This document shows, in pieces, positions 32,893-43,247 of a stretch of 64,000 nt of DNA; position 1 is the stretch's first letter; each line of letters opens with the position of its first letter. The stretch is from Guillardia theta CCMP2712 (lineage: Eukaryota; Cryptophyceae; Pyrenomonadales; Geminigeraceae). The position numbers and the translations under genes are program-made. Below the pieces are notes generated by a model, which made no database searches, was not told where the DNA came from, and was given only the letters and a program-made list of their open reading frames with translations. The stretch spans positions 245,917 to 309,916 of the forward strand of contig NW_005434617.1 in NCBI RefSeq assembly GCF_000315625.1, given 5' to 3'.

Positions 32893-33927
32893 CAGGAGTC
32901 GACGTGCCCACCTTTCCCTTCCTCAGAACGCTCATGCGCAGAGCCTCCTAAGATCCAGAGTGAGGAGGGGGGATGAGGCGAACAGAGAAGATGAGAGAAA
33001 GAATGAGGAGCAGAAGGAGCACGAGCAGGAAGCAGGAAGCAAGAGGACCTTGACGGAGGGGGGAATGTAGCCCTTCATGTTCTCAAGGTCATCAGCTTCT
33101 CCGTAACTGAGACAAACTCAACAAGAACGCGAGGAAGCAGAGGAGAAATCAAGAAGAAAGAAGAGAGAGAAGAAACAAACACGACAAGCACAAACTCTTT
33201 AGAACAGAGGAGACAAGAGAAAAGAAAAGAAGTCGAACACAAAATACAGAAGTAAACAGCAGTACACGCAATCCAGCAAGACAGACAGGAAGGAAACAAG
33301 ACAAGAACTCACTCTGACGACGCGTCGCTCTCCTCCTCCTCCTCCCCCATCAGCCGCTCGTCTCGCTGCAGCAAGTTAGCTCGAGCTCGATCGTGTCCTC
33401 TCCAACCTCCTGGTCGCTGAAGCGAGATAGGGGCAAGCAGCACAAGAGGGCGAGGAGGAAGCCCCAGGAGCTGCTCCTGTCCATCAGCTCCAAGGTGACA
33501 GCACAAGCAACCTCGTACCCTTGCGGTGCGTGGTTTGTAGCGAAGAAGCGGAGGTTGAGACTGGAAGGTGTGTCAGTGGGGATTTGATGGAGGAGACGCA
33601 AGGAGCAAAGAAGAAGAGAGGAGGGAAGGGAGGGGGGAGGAGAAGAGGGAAGTTGAGAGAATGGGAGAAGAGGGGGAAGAGAGAAAAGGAGAAGCAGAGG
33701 AGAGGAGGAGAGGAGGAGAAGAGGAGGAGGGAGAGGGAAGGGGGGGGGGGGGGGAAGAGAAAGAGAGGGAGCGAGCGAGCGAGAGAGAGAGAGAGAGAGA
33801 GAGAGGGCACAGAAAAGGACAGGACAGGACAGGAGAGCTCATTGCGCACCTGCACACGCAACAACACAAGAAGCAGAGCGAAAAGATCCCAAGGCAGATG
33901 ATGGTCACAACCCCCGCCTGTGAAAAA

Positions 33928-33958
<31 letters not shown>

Positions 33959-34290
33959 TCCGTTTCCATCATCTCCACCACCTTCAACACCTATACCTGC
34001 TCCAAAATCACGACTCTCACCTGCTCAAAAGCACATCGTTGCACTCCTCCTGGACAATCATCGTCGTCGTTGCAACTTCCATAAGGATCACAAGATAGAA
34101 CGAATGAGCAGCAGCAGCAGCAGCTCCTACTTGAGACACAGGTGATTCTGTTCCGACCAGTCGTACAGCAGGCAGAATCCAGGTTGGCAGCTCGTCACAC
34201 TGCAGACCTGACCACCACCCGTAAGCCGTCAGACTCGCTCAGCATCCTTCCTTCCTCCTCCCTCTCATCCTCCTCTCATCTCAGAACAAA

Positions 34291-34332
<42 letters not shown>

Positions 34333-35073
34333 TTACCTGACCGCAGCTTCCTGTATTGTCCCCTGTTCAATCGGAAGTCAGAAATACTTCTCCTTCTCCT
34401 CCTCTCCCTCCTTCCTCCTTCCTCCTCTTCCCTCACCATCTTCACATCCAGCGTTGGGGTTGCCGAAGTAAATGCTCTCTCCTCCCATCGAAACGCTAGT
34501 CGCAACACCAGCAACGCTCTCACTCTCACTGCATCATCAACATCATCACACTTCCCTCCTTGTCCTCGTCCCCCCCCCCCCCACTCCCTTCCTCTCCAGC
34601 CACACCTTGCTGATCGAACGTTGGCAACGATCTTGCAGACCGTCGTCTGCTGCTTCAGGGCTGTTGTGCTGAGTGACAGGTGAGGAGAGACGAGGAACGA
34701 GGAGGAGAGGGAGGCGGATCCACCTGCAGTCGATGAGGAGAGAAGCTCTGTTCACGTCATCCCCAGCTACCACCCGAACTGTGTACGCCTGCTCCTGCTG
34801 CGTGACGAACGTCCCAGCTGGCCGGGCTCGTCACACGCAGCCACGTCATCACTTTCTTAGCTCACCGAGCTGGCTGGAGCAGCAGTCCATGTCGTGCTTG
34901 CAGCAGATCTCATGGGAGTCGAAGACCTGAGGGAAGTCAGACACGGCGAGACCGAGGGGATCAGGAGTGCTAGTGTCGATCCACACGCTCAGGAGAAACA
35001 GCCGCAGATATGAGGAGACTGACGGATGAGGGGCAGGAGCGGGAGCGGGAGCGGGAGCGGGAGCAGGAGCAGG

Positions 35074-35138
<65 letters not shown>

Positions 35139-35139
35139 T

Positions 35140-35181
<42 letters not shown>

Positions 35182-37356
35182 GGGAGCGGGAGCAGGAGCA
35201 GGGATAGGGGTAAGTGCAGGAAGCAGGAGGCGGGAAAAGGATGATTCTCACGGTCTTGGAGAACTCCTTCGCTCGCTCGCCGTCTGGCGTTGCGAAGATT
35301 TTGATCCCTGCGGGTAACGATGAGGAGGAATGGAATCAACGAGGCGGACGCTGCAGACCCGACTCTGTCTGATCAGGAATCCCGACTGGAGAAGCAAACA
35401 TGTCAAAACTCAACCCCAACCGCCTGCACCTCAACAAGTCACCGATAAGGAAAGACGATCCCAATGAAAGAGAGGCTCCAAAGCGTCTCCCCTGCCATTG
35501 GCATCAGCACCTCGACGTCAAGAGCTTCATGCTGCTCTGCCAAGGGAAATAGGCAGCCTTCCTGCTGCTCACCGAATACTTCTTGTCGTCAAACAAGACG
35601 TTGATCAGGTTCCACTTAATGTCCAGCCCTTCCTTGGCGCTGCGAATGATAGATCAGAGGAGGAGGACGAGGACGAGGAGGGGGAGGAGGAGATGGTGGT
35701 GGTCGTGAACGAGTACGAGGAGAACAGAAACATAGTGGGAAAGGAGTAGCAAAAACGGGCGAGGACAAGGAAAACAAGTGTGAGGAATCAGGAGGCAGGA
35801 CAAGAGATCGCAAGGACCATTCTGAGGAGTCCACAAGAGCATCTCAGACGACCGACCTTGTCTCTTGCTTGTACACCAACACCGACTGATTCCCTGGATG
35901 CCCTATCGCAAGGAACTGACCATGGAGAGCGAGGGAGGAGCCAAACCCAGTGGACCAGCAGCTTTCAGCTGTGACGCGTCAGCAGCCGACACTCTCGTCC
36001 TCTCCCTCGCTACCATCTTGCGATCGTAGGCAGCTTTCCTCTTGCTCTAGACATTCCTGGGTCTCACACGTGATGATTTCAGCCTGTAGGACGCCTCCGT
36101 TAGCCCTCCGTACTCCAACGAGACTCCTTCACCTCGATCCACTCGGTCGGTGAAATGCTCAAGTAGATCAGCACAGCCTGCCAGACAAGTCACTCTCCTC
36201 ATACTCCTGCTCCTCTTCCTCTCCATTATTCATGTACAATCATCCATCATCATCTCCACCAGGTTCCATACCGGCACAGGTTTGAGGGAGGAGTCCAGGA
36301 GCGTGGCGGACACTGCGACCTCTCCCTCTCCCATCGCGACCTGAAGAGCATGAGGGAGCATGAGTAGAAGGTACAGGAGAGGACCTGCTTCCCGAAGGAG
36401 GAGGAGAGGAGAGTACGGTCTCCCGTAAGCCATGACGGCTTGCTGCAGTCAAGGGTCAGCCAGGCGGCAGCTGGTCAAGGGGAAGCTCACTGTCTGAAGG
36501 GATCTGCGGAGAGGGATCGAGGGAGGGACTGGAGATGCTTCCAGGAAAGATCGTCTTGAAGAACTACGAGCTCCACACATCCCCCTGTGTTGTGATCACC
36601 TGAATGGAGCAAAAGGGGTGGCAGAGAGGGGGAGCAGGACAGCGTTCTCAGGGCTACCTCCAGCGAAAGCCACTATGGACTCGTACGTGGATATCTTTGC
36701 TTCTGATTGGCAGATGTCAGAAGGACAAGAAGAAGGCAGAACAGGCACAAGACCTTTGAGGTGAAACCCGACCTTGCTCCTGGGACAGCTTTGGTTGTTC
36801 ACAAATCAGAATGGAGTAGTCAACATTGTATGACATCAAGGCACCTAGGAGCGATGTGGACTTTGCCGTCACCCTCAAGTTTTCTGAGCACTGTGGGTGA
36901 AAAGTTGATTGACGTGGTTGAATTTCCATCAAACTGCATTCGAAAAGATGTTCATCCCGTACCAACACACCTTGCTCAACCCCGTCTTACCTGAACCACG
37001 GGCGCCTGACAATTTTTTGTCCCCACACACCTTGCGATTGCAATGCCTCCAGTACCACTCATGGCGTGAACTCTGTCTGTTGAAGACATGGAGGCGCCCA
37101 GCCCGCGAACTCCAAACTGTCGCAGGTTTGTCACGAGCAAGGTTTGTGTTGGTTTCATCAGCTCACATCAGGCAAGCAGCTGCTGAAAACGATATCTGAC
37201 ACTTTCCCATGGAGATGAACTGCATGATCGCTCTTCGCTCGTCCTTGAAGGCTTCCCATAGCCAATCCGACAGATGCCAACAGGCACAGTCGTTGCACCA
37301 CCATTGGTACCTGCAAAGACAGAGGGCTCAAACATGTATGACACGCTCAGCAACAT
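31943..37356 (-). CDS. Cys-rich membrane protein with C-terminal RING-HC finger, about 25 exons
   Basis: Phase-consistent exons on the minus strand, 5' to 3', from 34817: 34817-34724, 34668-34606, 34474-34437, 34362-34337, 34207-34140, 34075-34021, 33917-33850, 33560-33407, 33365-33313, 33106-33049, 32947-32912, 32803-32552, 32505-32446, 32242-32187, 32027-31943. Upstream exons to the ATG at 37356 are seen but not all phased. The ectodomain is rich in paired Cys (ICCKHDMDCC, VCSVTSCQPGFC). Next is a membrane segment (GVVTIICLGIFSLCFLCCCV), a second hydrophobic stretch (SSWGFLLALLCCLP) and an acidic cytoplasmic part. The C-terminal RING is CKKC, VPCGHRIL, CRKC and CDIC, with all eight ligands in correct spacing. 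RING-HC fingers recruit E2 ubiquitin enzymes, so this is probably a membrane E3 ligase with a lumenal or extracellular sensor. The exact family is unrecognised. Confidence 0.7.
32089..32184. repeat. (GGGGCA)n in RING-gene intron
   Basis: A hexamer array, (TGCCCC)n on the sense strand, inside intron 32186-32028 of the minus-strand gene. Confidence 0.92.
32376..32443. repeat. (GACGAG)n and (GGA)n in RING-gene intron
   Basis: Sense strand (CTCGTC)n and (TCC)n within intron 32445-32243. Confidence 0.9.
32818..32892. repeat. (GGAGCA)n in RING-gene intron
   Basis: Sense strand (TGCTCC)n within intron 32911-32804. It keeps the frame open as Ala-Pro repeats and can be mistaken for coding. Confidence 0.92.
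33780..33806. repeat. (GA)n tract
   Basis: Dinucleotide run in the long intron 33849-33561 of the RING gene, next to a poly-G run at about 33740-33752. Confidence 0.88.
33933..33960. repeat. (CAT)n tract
   Basis: A CAT/ATC tract inside intron 34020-33918 of the RING gene, close to the acceptor of the membrane-segment exon. Confidence 0.88.
34290..34334. repeat. (TGCTCC)n in RING-gene intron
   Basis: A hexamer array on the plus strand, (GGAGCA)n on the sense strand, in intron 34336-34208. It is the one hexamer array here whose sense strand is purine-rich. Confidence 0.9.
35037..35205. repeat. (GGAGCA)n/(GGAGCG)n in RING-gene intron
   Basis: The longest hexamer array of the window; sense strand (TGCTCC)n/(CGCTCC)n. 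It lies between the exon encoding IKIFATPDGERAKEFSK and the one encoding VFDSHEICC. Confidence 0.93.
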
Positions 37357-38760
37357 GAACGAAGCTGGATATCCATCATCTCCATCACCACACGGTCCTT
37401 CTCATCGCACTCTAGTTGCTCCCTTCCCCCATCTCCTCCCTGCTCTCCACTCCTCTCCCTGCTGTGTCTACGACAAAAAGCATTTCACAGTGAATGGCGA
37501 TAAACTACCCCACAGAATCATTCCAAAGGGTGGGTAGTCTACACCACCCCTGCTATTTCCGCACAGTCCAAGGGAGGGTCCAGTAACAAATTCACTTTGA
37601 ATCACCGGTACTTTGTAGGATAAATAGGGGGTGATATACCCCACCCCCTGACCCCCTAACTTGTAGCTTGTTCAAGCTGGGGCCAGAGCAAAGATGCAGG
37701 AGCGATATGCCGAATGACGGTGAGCGGGGGCAATGAGAATGCGAAGAAGATGAAGCATTGAAGAGAGAACATCTAGATCATGTGAAATATGCAGACCATG
37801 TGAATGCAGTTGTATGATTGCCAATATTCCACATGAAGAGGATGTCAAAAGGGGAAGAGGAGTAGACAATATGTATGCATATCTGTGTTTTAGATGATAA
37901 GGGTCTTAGGAAATGACCATTACAAGAGAGGCAAAAGTGGATTGTCAAACAGACTACCCAAAGGTCTGCGAGAGCTCCAAAGGTATTCAGTGAATGAGAA
38001 GAAGTTATCATCGAGAGAATACAATGTCAAGGGACCAGAAATGTGCTAGAGCATAAAAACAGATTGTTTGCGTAAATTTTGAGAACTCCAGAGTCAGATT
38101 GTTTGTCTGAAATTTGAAAACTTGTGAGACTGTGCCTTTATCATCTGCACAGCAAGAGAGCCATTGGTCGAGATAAATATCTGTGCTGGAACATCATGCT
38201 CCAGAAAGCTGATGAGTCGCATGCCCGGCCTCGGAACGTGGCGAAGAGTGGGTCGTAGGACATACCCCCGAAAATAAGAGAGGAGGGAGCAGAGGGAAGC
38301 GAGGAGTGCGATGATTCAACACAGAAGCACAGTTGAGGGAGATGGTTGAACTTTGGAGATGAGGAAACAAATCTCAAAGTCAAGTATTGTATCAAGGTCT
38401 ACCCAATCAATAAACAAGCAAAGTGAACTACGCGACGACCGAACCAACGGGTTAGAAGCTTGAATGCTGTATTGAACTACTAAACCGAGATATCCAAAGT
38501 GGACGAGAACAGAGCAATAATCATATGGCATACTCTTGCAGTAATTCAGTATCAGGTAGCCTCTGCAGAGGATACAATCCACAAAATAGTGATGAGACGT
38601 GTAATGTGAACACAAAAGCGCTGCCACAGGCAATCTATGCATATGATGTGCACTGACTTAGTTGACAATATCCAAGAATGAGGTGGGTTCACATTCAGCA
38701 TAACATATTGATCAGAGGTTCTTCGGTTTACTCTCCTCTACAGTCTACCGCAACAATAAT
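37357..38760. other. spacer, no gene recognised
   Basis: 37540-37680 is C-rich (ATACCCCACCCCCTGACCCCCTA). The remainder is AT-richer with scattered short frames. 37357 onward is the probable promoter side of the RING gene; 38700 onward is the 3' flank of the 61-residue gene. Confidence 0.55.
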
Positions 38761-38946
38761 TTACGAGCGGTTGTAGAAGTAGTCCCAGTGGTTGCGAGCG
38801 CGAACCCAGTCATCGTAGGCAGCGGCATCGTTGGCCTTGTAGTAGGTGTCAGCAGAGGCGTTGTAGAGCTGACGGGCCTGGGCGTTCTGGCCAGCGGCCT
38901 TGGCGTAGAGAGCAGCAGCAGTCTGACCGTAGAGAACAGAGAACAT
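38761..38946 (-). CDS. 61-residue Ala/Tyr-rich small protein
   Basis: From the ATG at 38946 (MFSVLYGQTAAALYAKAAG) to the stop at 38761, ending YDDWVRARNHWDYFYNRS. Codon choice is extreme (GCC, AAC, TAC, CAG), as in highly expressed genes such as the phycoerythrin alpha pair. CTTCTTTTCAG directly before AATG is a good 3' splice site, so the ATG opens the second exon and the first exon is probably untranslated; a TATA box lies at about 39395. The sequence predicts one or two amphipathic helices with evenly spaced Ala and aromatic residues. No family is recognised; the size, aromatic end and expression signature suggest a small subunit of an abundant complex, which is inference. Confidence 0.65.
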   Translation of the reverse strand: MFSVLYGQTAAALYAKAAGQNAQARQLYNASADTYYKANDAAAYDDWVRARNHWDYFYNRS

Positions 38947-39392
38947 TCTGAAAAGAAGAGCGTCAATAATTTGCTTGCAGAACTTGGTTAACAACACATT
39001 AATTCATCTAGCCACAATCATGGAACAAGTTCCTTCAATCACAGTGTATTTCCCATATTCATGTGCAAAATATTCAGATGGACAATTAATTCGGCAACAA
39101 ACTTTATGCGCAACAATCAAGAAATGAAAGAAGGCGCATGGGGACAAGCATGAACGTGGAGAACACAAATACGAGAAAATCAAGGTGTGGAACCCAACGC
39201 CACGATGGAAACATCCAATGATGGTAAGAAAAGAAAGTCAAACAATTCAAGCATCGAGAAATAATTCATAAGACATGTACAAAGTCGCAAATTTGAAAGC
39301 ATCACAGGACAGCAGCACAACAGAATTGCATGAACATGAGGTCAGGTTGTTCGAGCCATACCCGGTGTGTGAAGAGCCACCTGTCGTGACCC

Positions 39393-39402
39393 TTCTTATA
39401 TA
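39393..39402 (-). promoter_or_regulatory. TATA box of the 61-residue gene
   Basis: TATATAAG on the minus strand, about 450 nt upstream of the ATG at 38946. This distance fits an untranslated first exon plus an intron ending at 38947. Confidence 0.5.
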
Positions 39403-40815
39403 CAAGCTCTGAATCGGGGGTGGGGTATGTGTACCACCCGTCATGTTCACCCCACCCTTCCTGCTAAGCTTCAGTTTTTCTCCAGTACCTACTCATCACG
39501 TATCCCTGCCACCCGTACTCGACTACCCCAGGTGGCTGGAAACTATCAGAGGCTAGTACGAAGGGGTACTCTATCAAATCAGTGGGTGGTAGGCCACTGT
39601 GTCCCAAGGGTTGTCAAGGCAGGAATGGGGTGTGAGTCAAGCCGGGGTTATACCATACCTATACTATAGCCAATAATTTCATATATAAAGTAGGGGTGAT
39701 GGTAGGTACCCCTCCAGTTTTCACGGTTCCCTCCACCTCGCCACACTTAGCGAAGGGACAGACGTGTCTCTTCTAAAATAACGGCATTTGTAACCACCCT
39801 TGAACAAATGAAACGTACTGTAACGACTTATCATGAGGGCGATGACTAGATGGCTCGATAAGGCCGTTCGTTGACGTAAACTACCCCCAATACCATTGTA
39901 CCCACCCCTCCTGAAAAAACTACCTACCTGGGTGCTGGGATCCCCACTTGTGAAGTGCTACACCAAGCACCGTATGTTTATTGATAAAGACTACACATTT
40001 TCTAAGTGAATCAATAATTGAAATGCAATATCATAAGAGCCTTGCCCTTTTGCCTCCCTACCCCCTACGGTACCGTCATTCCCACAACACCCCCTGTATT
40101 GACCTACCCCTAACACTTACTACCCCTATCTTCTGAACCACCTTGACCGTCCAACGTCACTGAAGCCCTTATTCTATACCCCACCCCTTAATAGATACAT
40201 CCCATCTCTGCAAGTACCGGTACTGATTTCTTTATTACCGGTACTTTCAATATAAAAATTGCCGGTACTCTGGAAGAATGACCTACCCCTTGACTCATTC
40301 GATATTCACTACCCCCCATTTAGGGCCCCCTAACGCCAATTCTTCCTGAATCACCCACACCCGCATCGTGTACCCCTCCATCCAGATGACCACCTGGAGA
40401 TCTGAAATGTACCCACCCTTTTGACCGAAAATTTCCTATCGAAGAACCAGTACTTGAAAACAAGTACCCGTACATTTCATACAAAAATGCGTATGGGTGG
40501 GTGCCCCTACCCCATGTCTCTCGACTATAACAACCAACGCTCCAACTGAGTTCATCCTTGCTACCGCACGAAGTTCGCATCCTGGCTACAACCTCCTCCT
40601 CCCTCCCTCCCCTCCTCATCCTCTGTCTTGCCCATCTCTTCTATCCCTGACAGAGACTAGTAGAGATCTCTACTAGTCTTCCTCTCGCATCTCCTCCAAA
40701 TTGCCTCGAAGATACTAGTTCGACGGGGTTTCGAAAACTCAGTCCGTTGGCAACAAACAGCACGACACGTCGCCTTTCTGCCCTTTGATGAAAAGAAAGT
40801 TGATAGCCTTGTGAA
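39403..40815. other. C-rich spacer upstream of the polo kinase gene
   Basis: The densest example of the C-rich spacer type: repeated ACCCCACC, TACCCCTACC, CTACCCCC and GGTACC words between 39420 and 40520. There are also paired ACCGGTACTTTC/ACCGGTACTGATTTC words near 40220. GAGATCTCTACTAGTC repeats or palindromes occur at about 40655-40680. No gene is seen. Confidence 0.65.
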
Positions 40816-43020
40816 ATGACTACAAGATATCGCATCCCCTCCTCGGCCTACCCGGTCCCCCCTGCCTCTATCCATTCCACAAATCCTCTCCATCCGCCAT
40901 CTGACAAGCCGAACAATATCATCGAGCACACCAAGAAAGATGCAACTGGCAGGGTCTCCGTCAAGAAGTATCTCAAGGGAGCTCTCCTGGGGAAGGGAGG
41001 CTTCGCAAAATGCTTCCAAGTGACCGACCTGGACACGAAGGAGGACTGGGCTTGCAAGATCATCCAAAAGTCCTCGCTGACCAAGCAGAGACACAAGCAG
41101 AAGTTGCAGTCGGAGATCAAGATCCACAAGTCCCTCAGCCACAAGAACATCGTTAGGTTCCATGATGTGTTCGAGGACAAGGAGAATGTCTACATCGTCA
41201 TGGAACTGTGCCCTAACCAGACGATGCTCGAGCACGTGAAGCGCAGGAAGCGGCTGTCAGAATCTGACACCAGACGGTTCATGCTTCAGATCCTGGACGC
41301 TGTTCGCTTCATGCACCAGTACAGAGTGATCCATCGAGACCTGAAGTTGGGGAACTTCTTCCTGGGCAAGAACAATGAGGTCAAGATCGGGGACTTCGGG
41401 CTCGCCTGCAAGCTGCAGTTTGACGGGGAGAGAAAGAAGACTCTGTGCGGCACCCCCAACTACATCGCACCTGAGGTGCTGGACGGGAAGGACGGCCACA
41501 GCTACGAGGTTGACATCTGGAGCATTGGCGTCATCCTGTACACCTGCCTGGTGGGCAAGCCTCCCTTCGAGACGGCTGACGTGAAGTCGACATACAAGCT
41601 GATCCAGTCAAACACGTACTCGTTCCCTCCTCGGCTGGAGATCAGCGAGTCAGCCAAGGCGCTTGTGAGGTCGATCCTGCAGTCGAGGCCAGAGAAGAGG
41701 CCGTCGATCGAGGACATCATGAGGGACGACTTCTTCCTCGGGCAGGGGATCGCGCTGCTGCAGGGCAGGGACGACCCGCTGAACACAAGCGGGAACAACA
41801 GCGGGAACCGAGGGAAGCTCAAGGACGCCCTGATCTTCTCCAGCTCGTCCAACACTGCTCCAACCGATGCCCGCGCGCCCCTCCAGCCCGTGCAGGAGGT
41901 GAAGAACGTGGAGCAGGACAAGAACAAGAAGGTCAGGGCGGACGGAGCCCCGTTGGGCCTGGCATCCTGCAACATAGAGAGGAAGCCGATGACTATCCTG
42001 TCTGGCCTGTCGTCGGTTGGGAACATCTATCGGCCGATGCTGCAACAGCAGGTTGCCGGGGAGGATATGCAGAGGAACAGCGACAGGGACTCGGAGTCGT
42101 CACCCACCAAGAAAGTGACGAAGCAGATGGGAGCGCTGGATGTCAAGGACAAGACCAACTTTCTCCTCCCGACTTCCTCCTCCTCCTCCTCCTCCGATCC
42201 AGCCACTACCATTCAACGGAAGGCCTCCGACTGCGGGTCGGACGCGGCATCCTCTGCATCCACAGCCAGCGCGCCTGTCTCGGCGAGGTCGGACAAGGAT
42301 GTCCCGGTGGCATCGGCCGCCGTTGAGGACGAGCATGCGATGAGGAACATGCACAACAACATCACTGCAGCCCTGAGCTCGGCGGTCAAGGGGTCGTCGT
42401 CGTACGTGGGGACCCTGCCGCTGCCCCAGGTGTGGGTGAGCAGCTGGGTGGACTACTCGAAGAAGTATGGGCTGGGGTACAAGCTGAGCAACGATCAGTA
42501 CGGAGTGTTTTTTAACGACTCGACCAAGATCCTGCTGCAGTTGGACGGGAGCTCGTTCGAGTACATGGAGAGGCAAAGAATGGACGGGAACAACGTCAAG
42601 TTTGACAAGCGATCGAGCTACACGATGGGTGAGCGGCCTGCAGAGCTGAACAAGAAGGTGACGCTGCTGGGGCACTTCAAGAACTACCTCAACGACTCGA
42701 GCAAGGTAGAAGGAGGAGACAAGGGGAAGGAGGCCTTCGACCGGAGCAACGTGGCGAAGGAGACAGAGGATGGAATCTACGTGAGGAAGTGGATGAGGAC
42801 GAGGCACTCGGTCATCTTCCGCCTCAGCAACAACTGCTTCCAGATCTCCTTCAACGACGACTCTGAAGTCTTCCTGTGGGCCTCCAGGAGGTGGGTCACG
42901 TACCGGAGTAGGACGAAGCCGCTGCGCACGATGGACCTCAAGGATGCGGCATGCGATGCCGACATTGCCAAGAGGCTCAAGTACGCGGATGACATCCTGG
43001 TGCAGCTGCTGGCGGCCTGA
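40816..43020 (+). CDS. PLK: polo-like kinase
   Basis: A single exon of 734 aa. Kinase domain about 52-305: GKGGFAKCF Gly loop, Lys81, HRDLKLGN (173-180, catalytic Asp175), DFG at 193-195, activation-loop Thr209 in KKTLCGTPNYIAPE. It is followed by a long Ser-rich linker with a poly-Ser run near 457. Polo box 1 starts at about 539 (VWVSSWVDYSKKYGLGYKL, Trp retained); polo box 2 starts near 656 (KWMRTRHSVIFRLSNN). Polo kinases drive mitotic entry, spindle and centrosome events and are targeted by phosphopeptide binding to the polo boxes. In polo box 2 the His and Lys that grip the phosphate in human PLK1 (538 and 540) align with Asp682 and Glu684. The linker is longer than in animal PLK1. The ATG at 40816 is the first in frame. 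Confidence 0.95.
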   Translation: MTTRYRIPSSAYPVPPASIHSTNPLHPPSDKPNNIIEHTKKDATGRVSVKKYLKGALLGKGGFAKCFQVTDLDTKEDWACKIIQKSSLTKQRHKQKLQSEIKIHKSLSHKNIVRFHDVFEDKENVYIVMELCPNQTMLEHVKRRKRLSESDTRRFMLQILDAVRFMHQYRVIHRDLKLGNFFLGKNNEVKIGDFGLACKLQFDGERKKTLCGTPNYIAPEVLDGKDGHSYEVDIWSIGVILYTCLVGKPPFETADVKSTYKLIQSNTYSFPPRLEISESAKALVRSILQSRPEKRPSIEDIMRDDFFLGQGIALLQGRDDPLNTSGNNSGNRGKLKDALIFSSSSNTAPTDARAPLQPVQEVKNVEQDKNKKVRADGAPLGLASCNIERKPMTILSGLSSVGNIYRPMLQQQVAGEDMQRNSDRDSESSPTKKVTKQMGALDVKDKTNFLLPTSSSSSSSDPATTIQRKASDCGSDAASSASTASAPVSARSDKDVPVASAAVEDEHAMRNMHNNITAALSSAVKGSSSYVGTLPLPQVWVSSWVDYSKKYGLGYKLSNDQYGVFFNDSTKILLQLDGSSFEYMERQRMDGNNVKFDKRSSYTMGERPAELNKKVTLLGHFKNYLNDSSKVEGGDKGKEAFDRSNVAKETEDGIYVRKWMRTRHSVIFRLSNNCFQISFNDDSEVFLWASRRWVTYRSRTKPLRTMDLKDAACDADIAKRLKYADDILVQLLAA

Positions 43021-43247
43021 GGTTGAGCTGGAGACATTTGGCTGTTTTTTTTCCATCTTTTCGGTTATTCTTTGATACGCTTAATAAGAAATTGTTTGTG
43101 AAACTTACTCACCTCCTCTCCTTTCTTGTGTCTTCTTTCCGAACCTCATTCCTCGTCTTCCGTCCGCTTCTATCCTTACTCCCCCATCATCATCATCATC
43201 ATCATCATCATACACTGGCTCTCTCCTCTCATACTCTCCGTGAGAGT

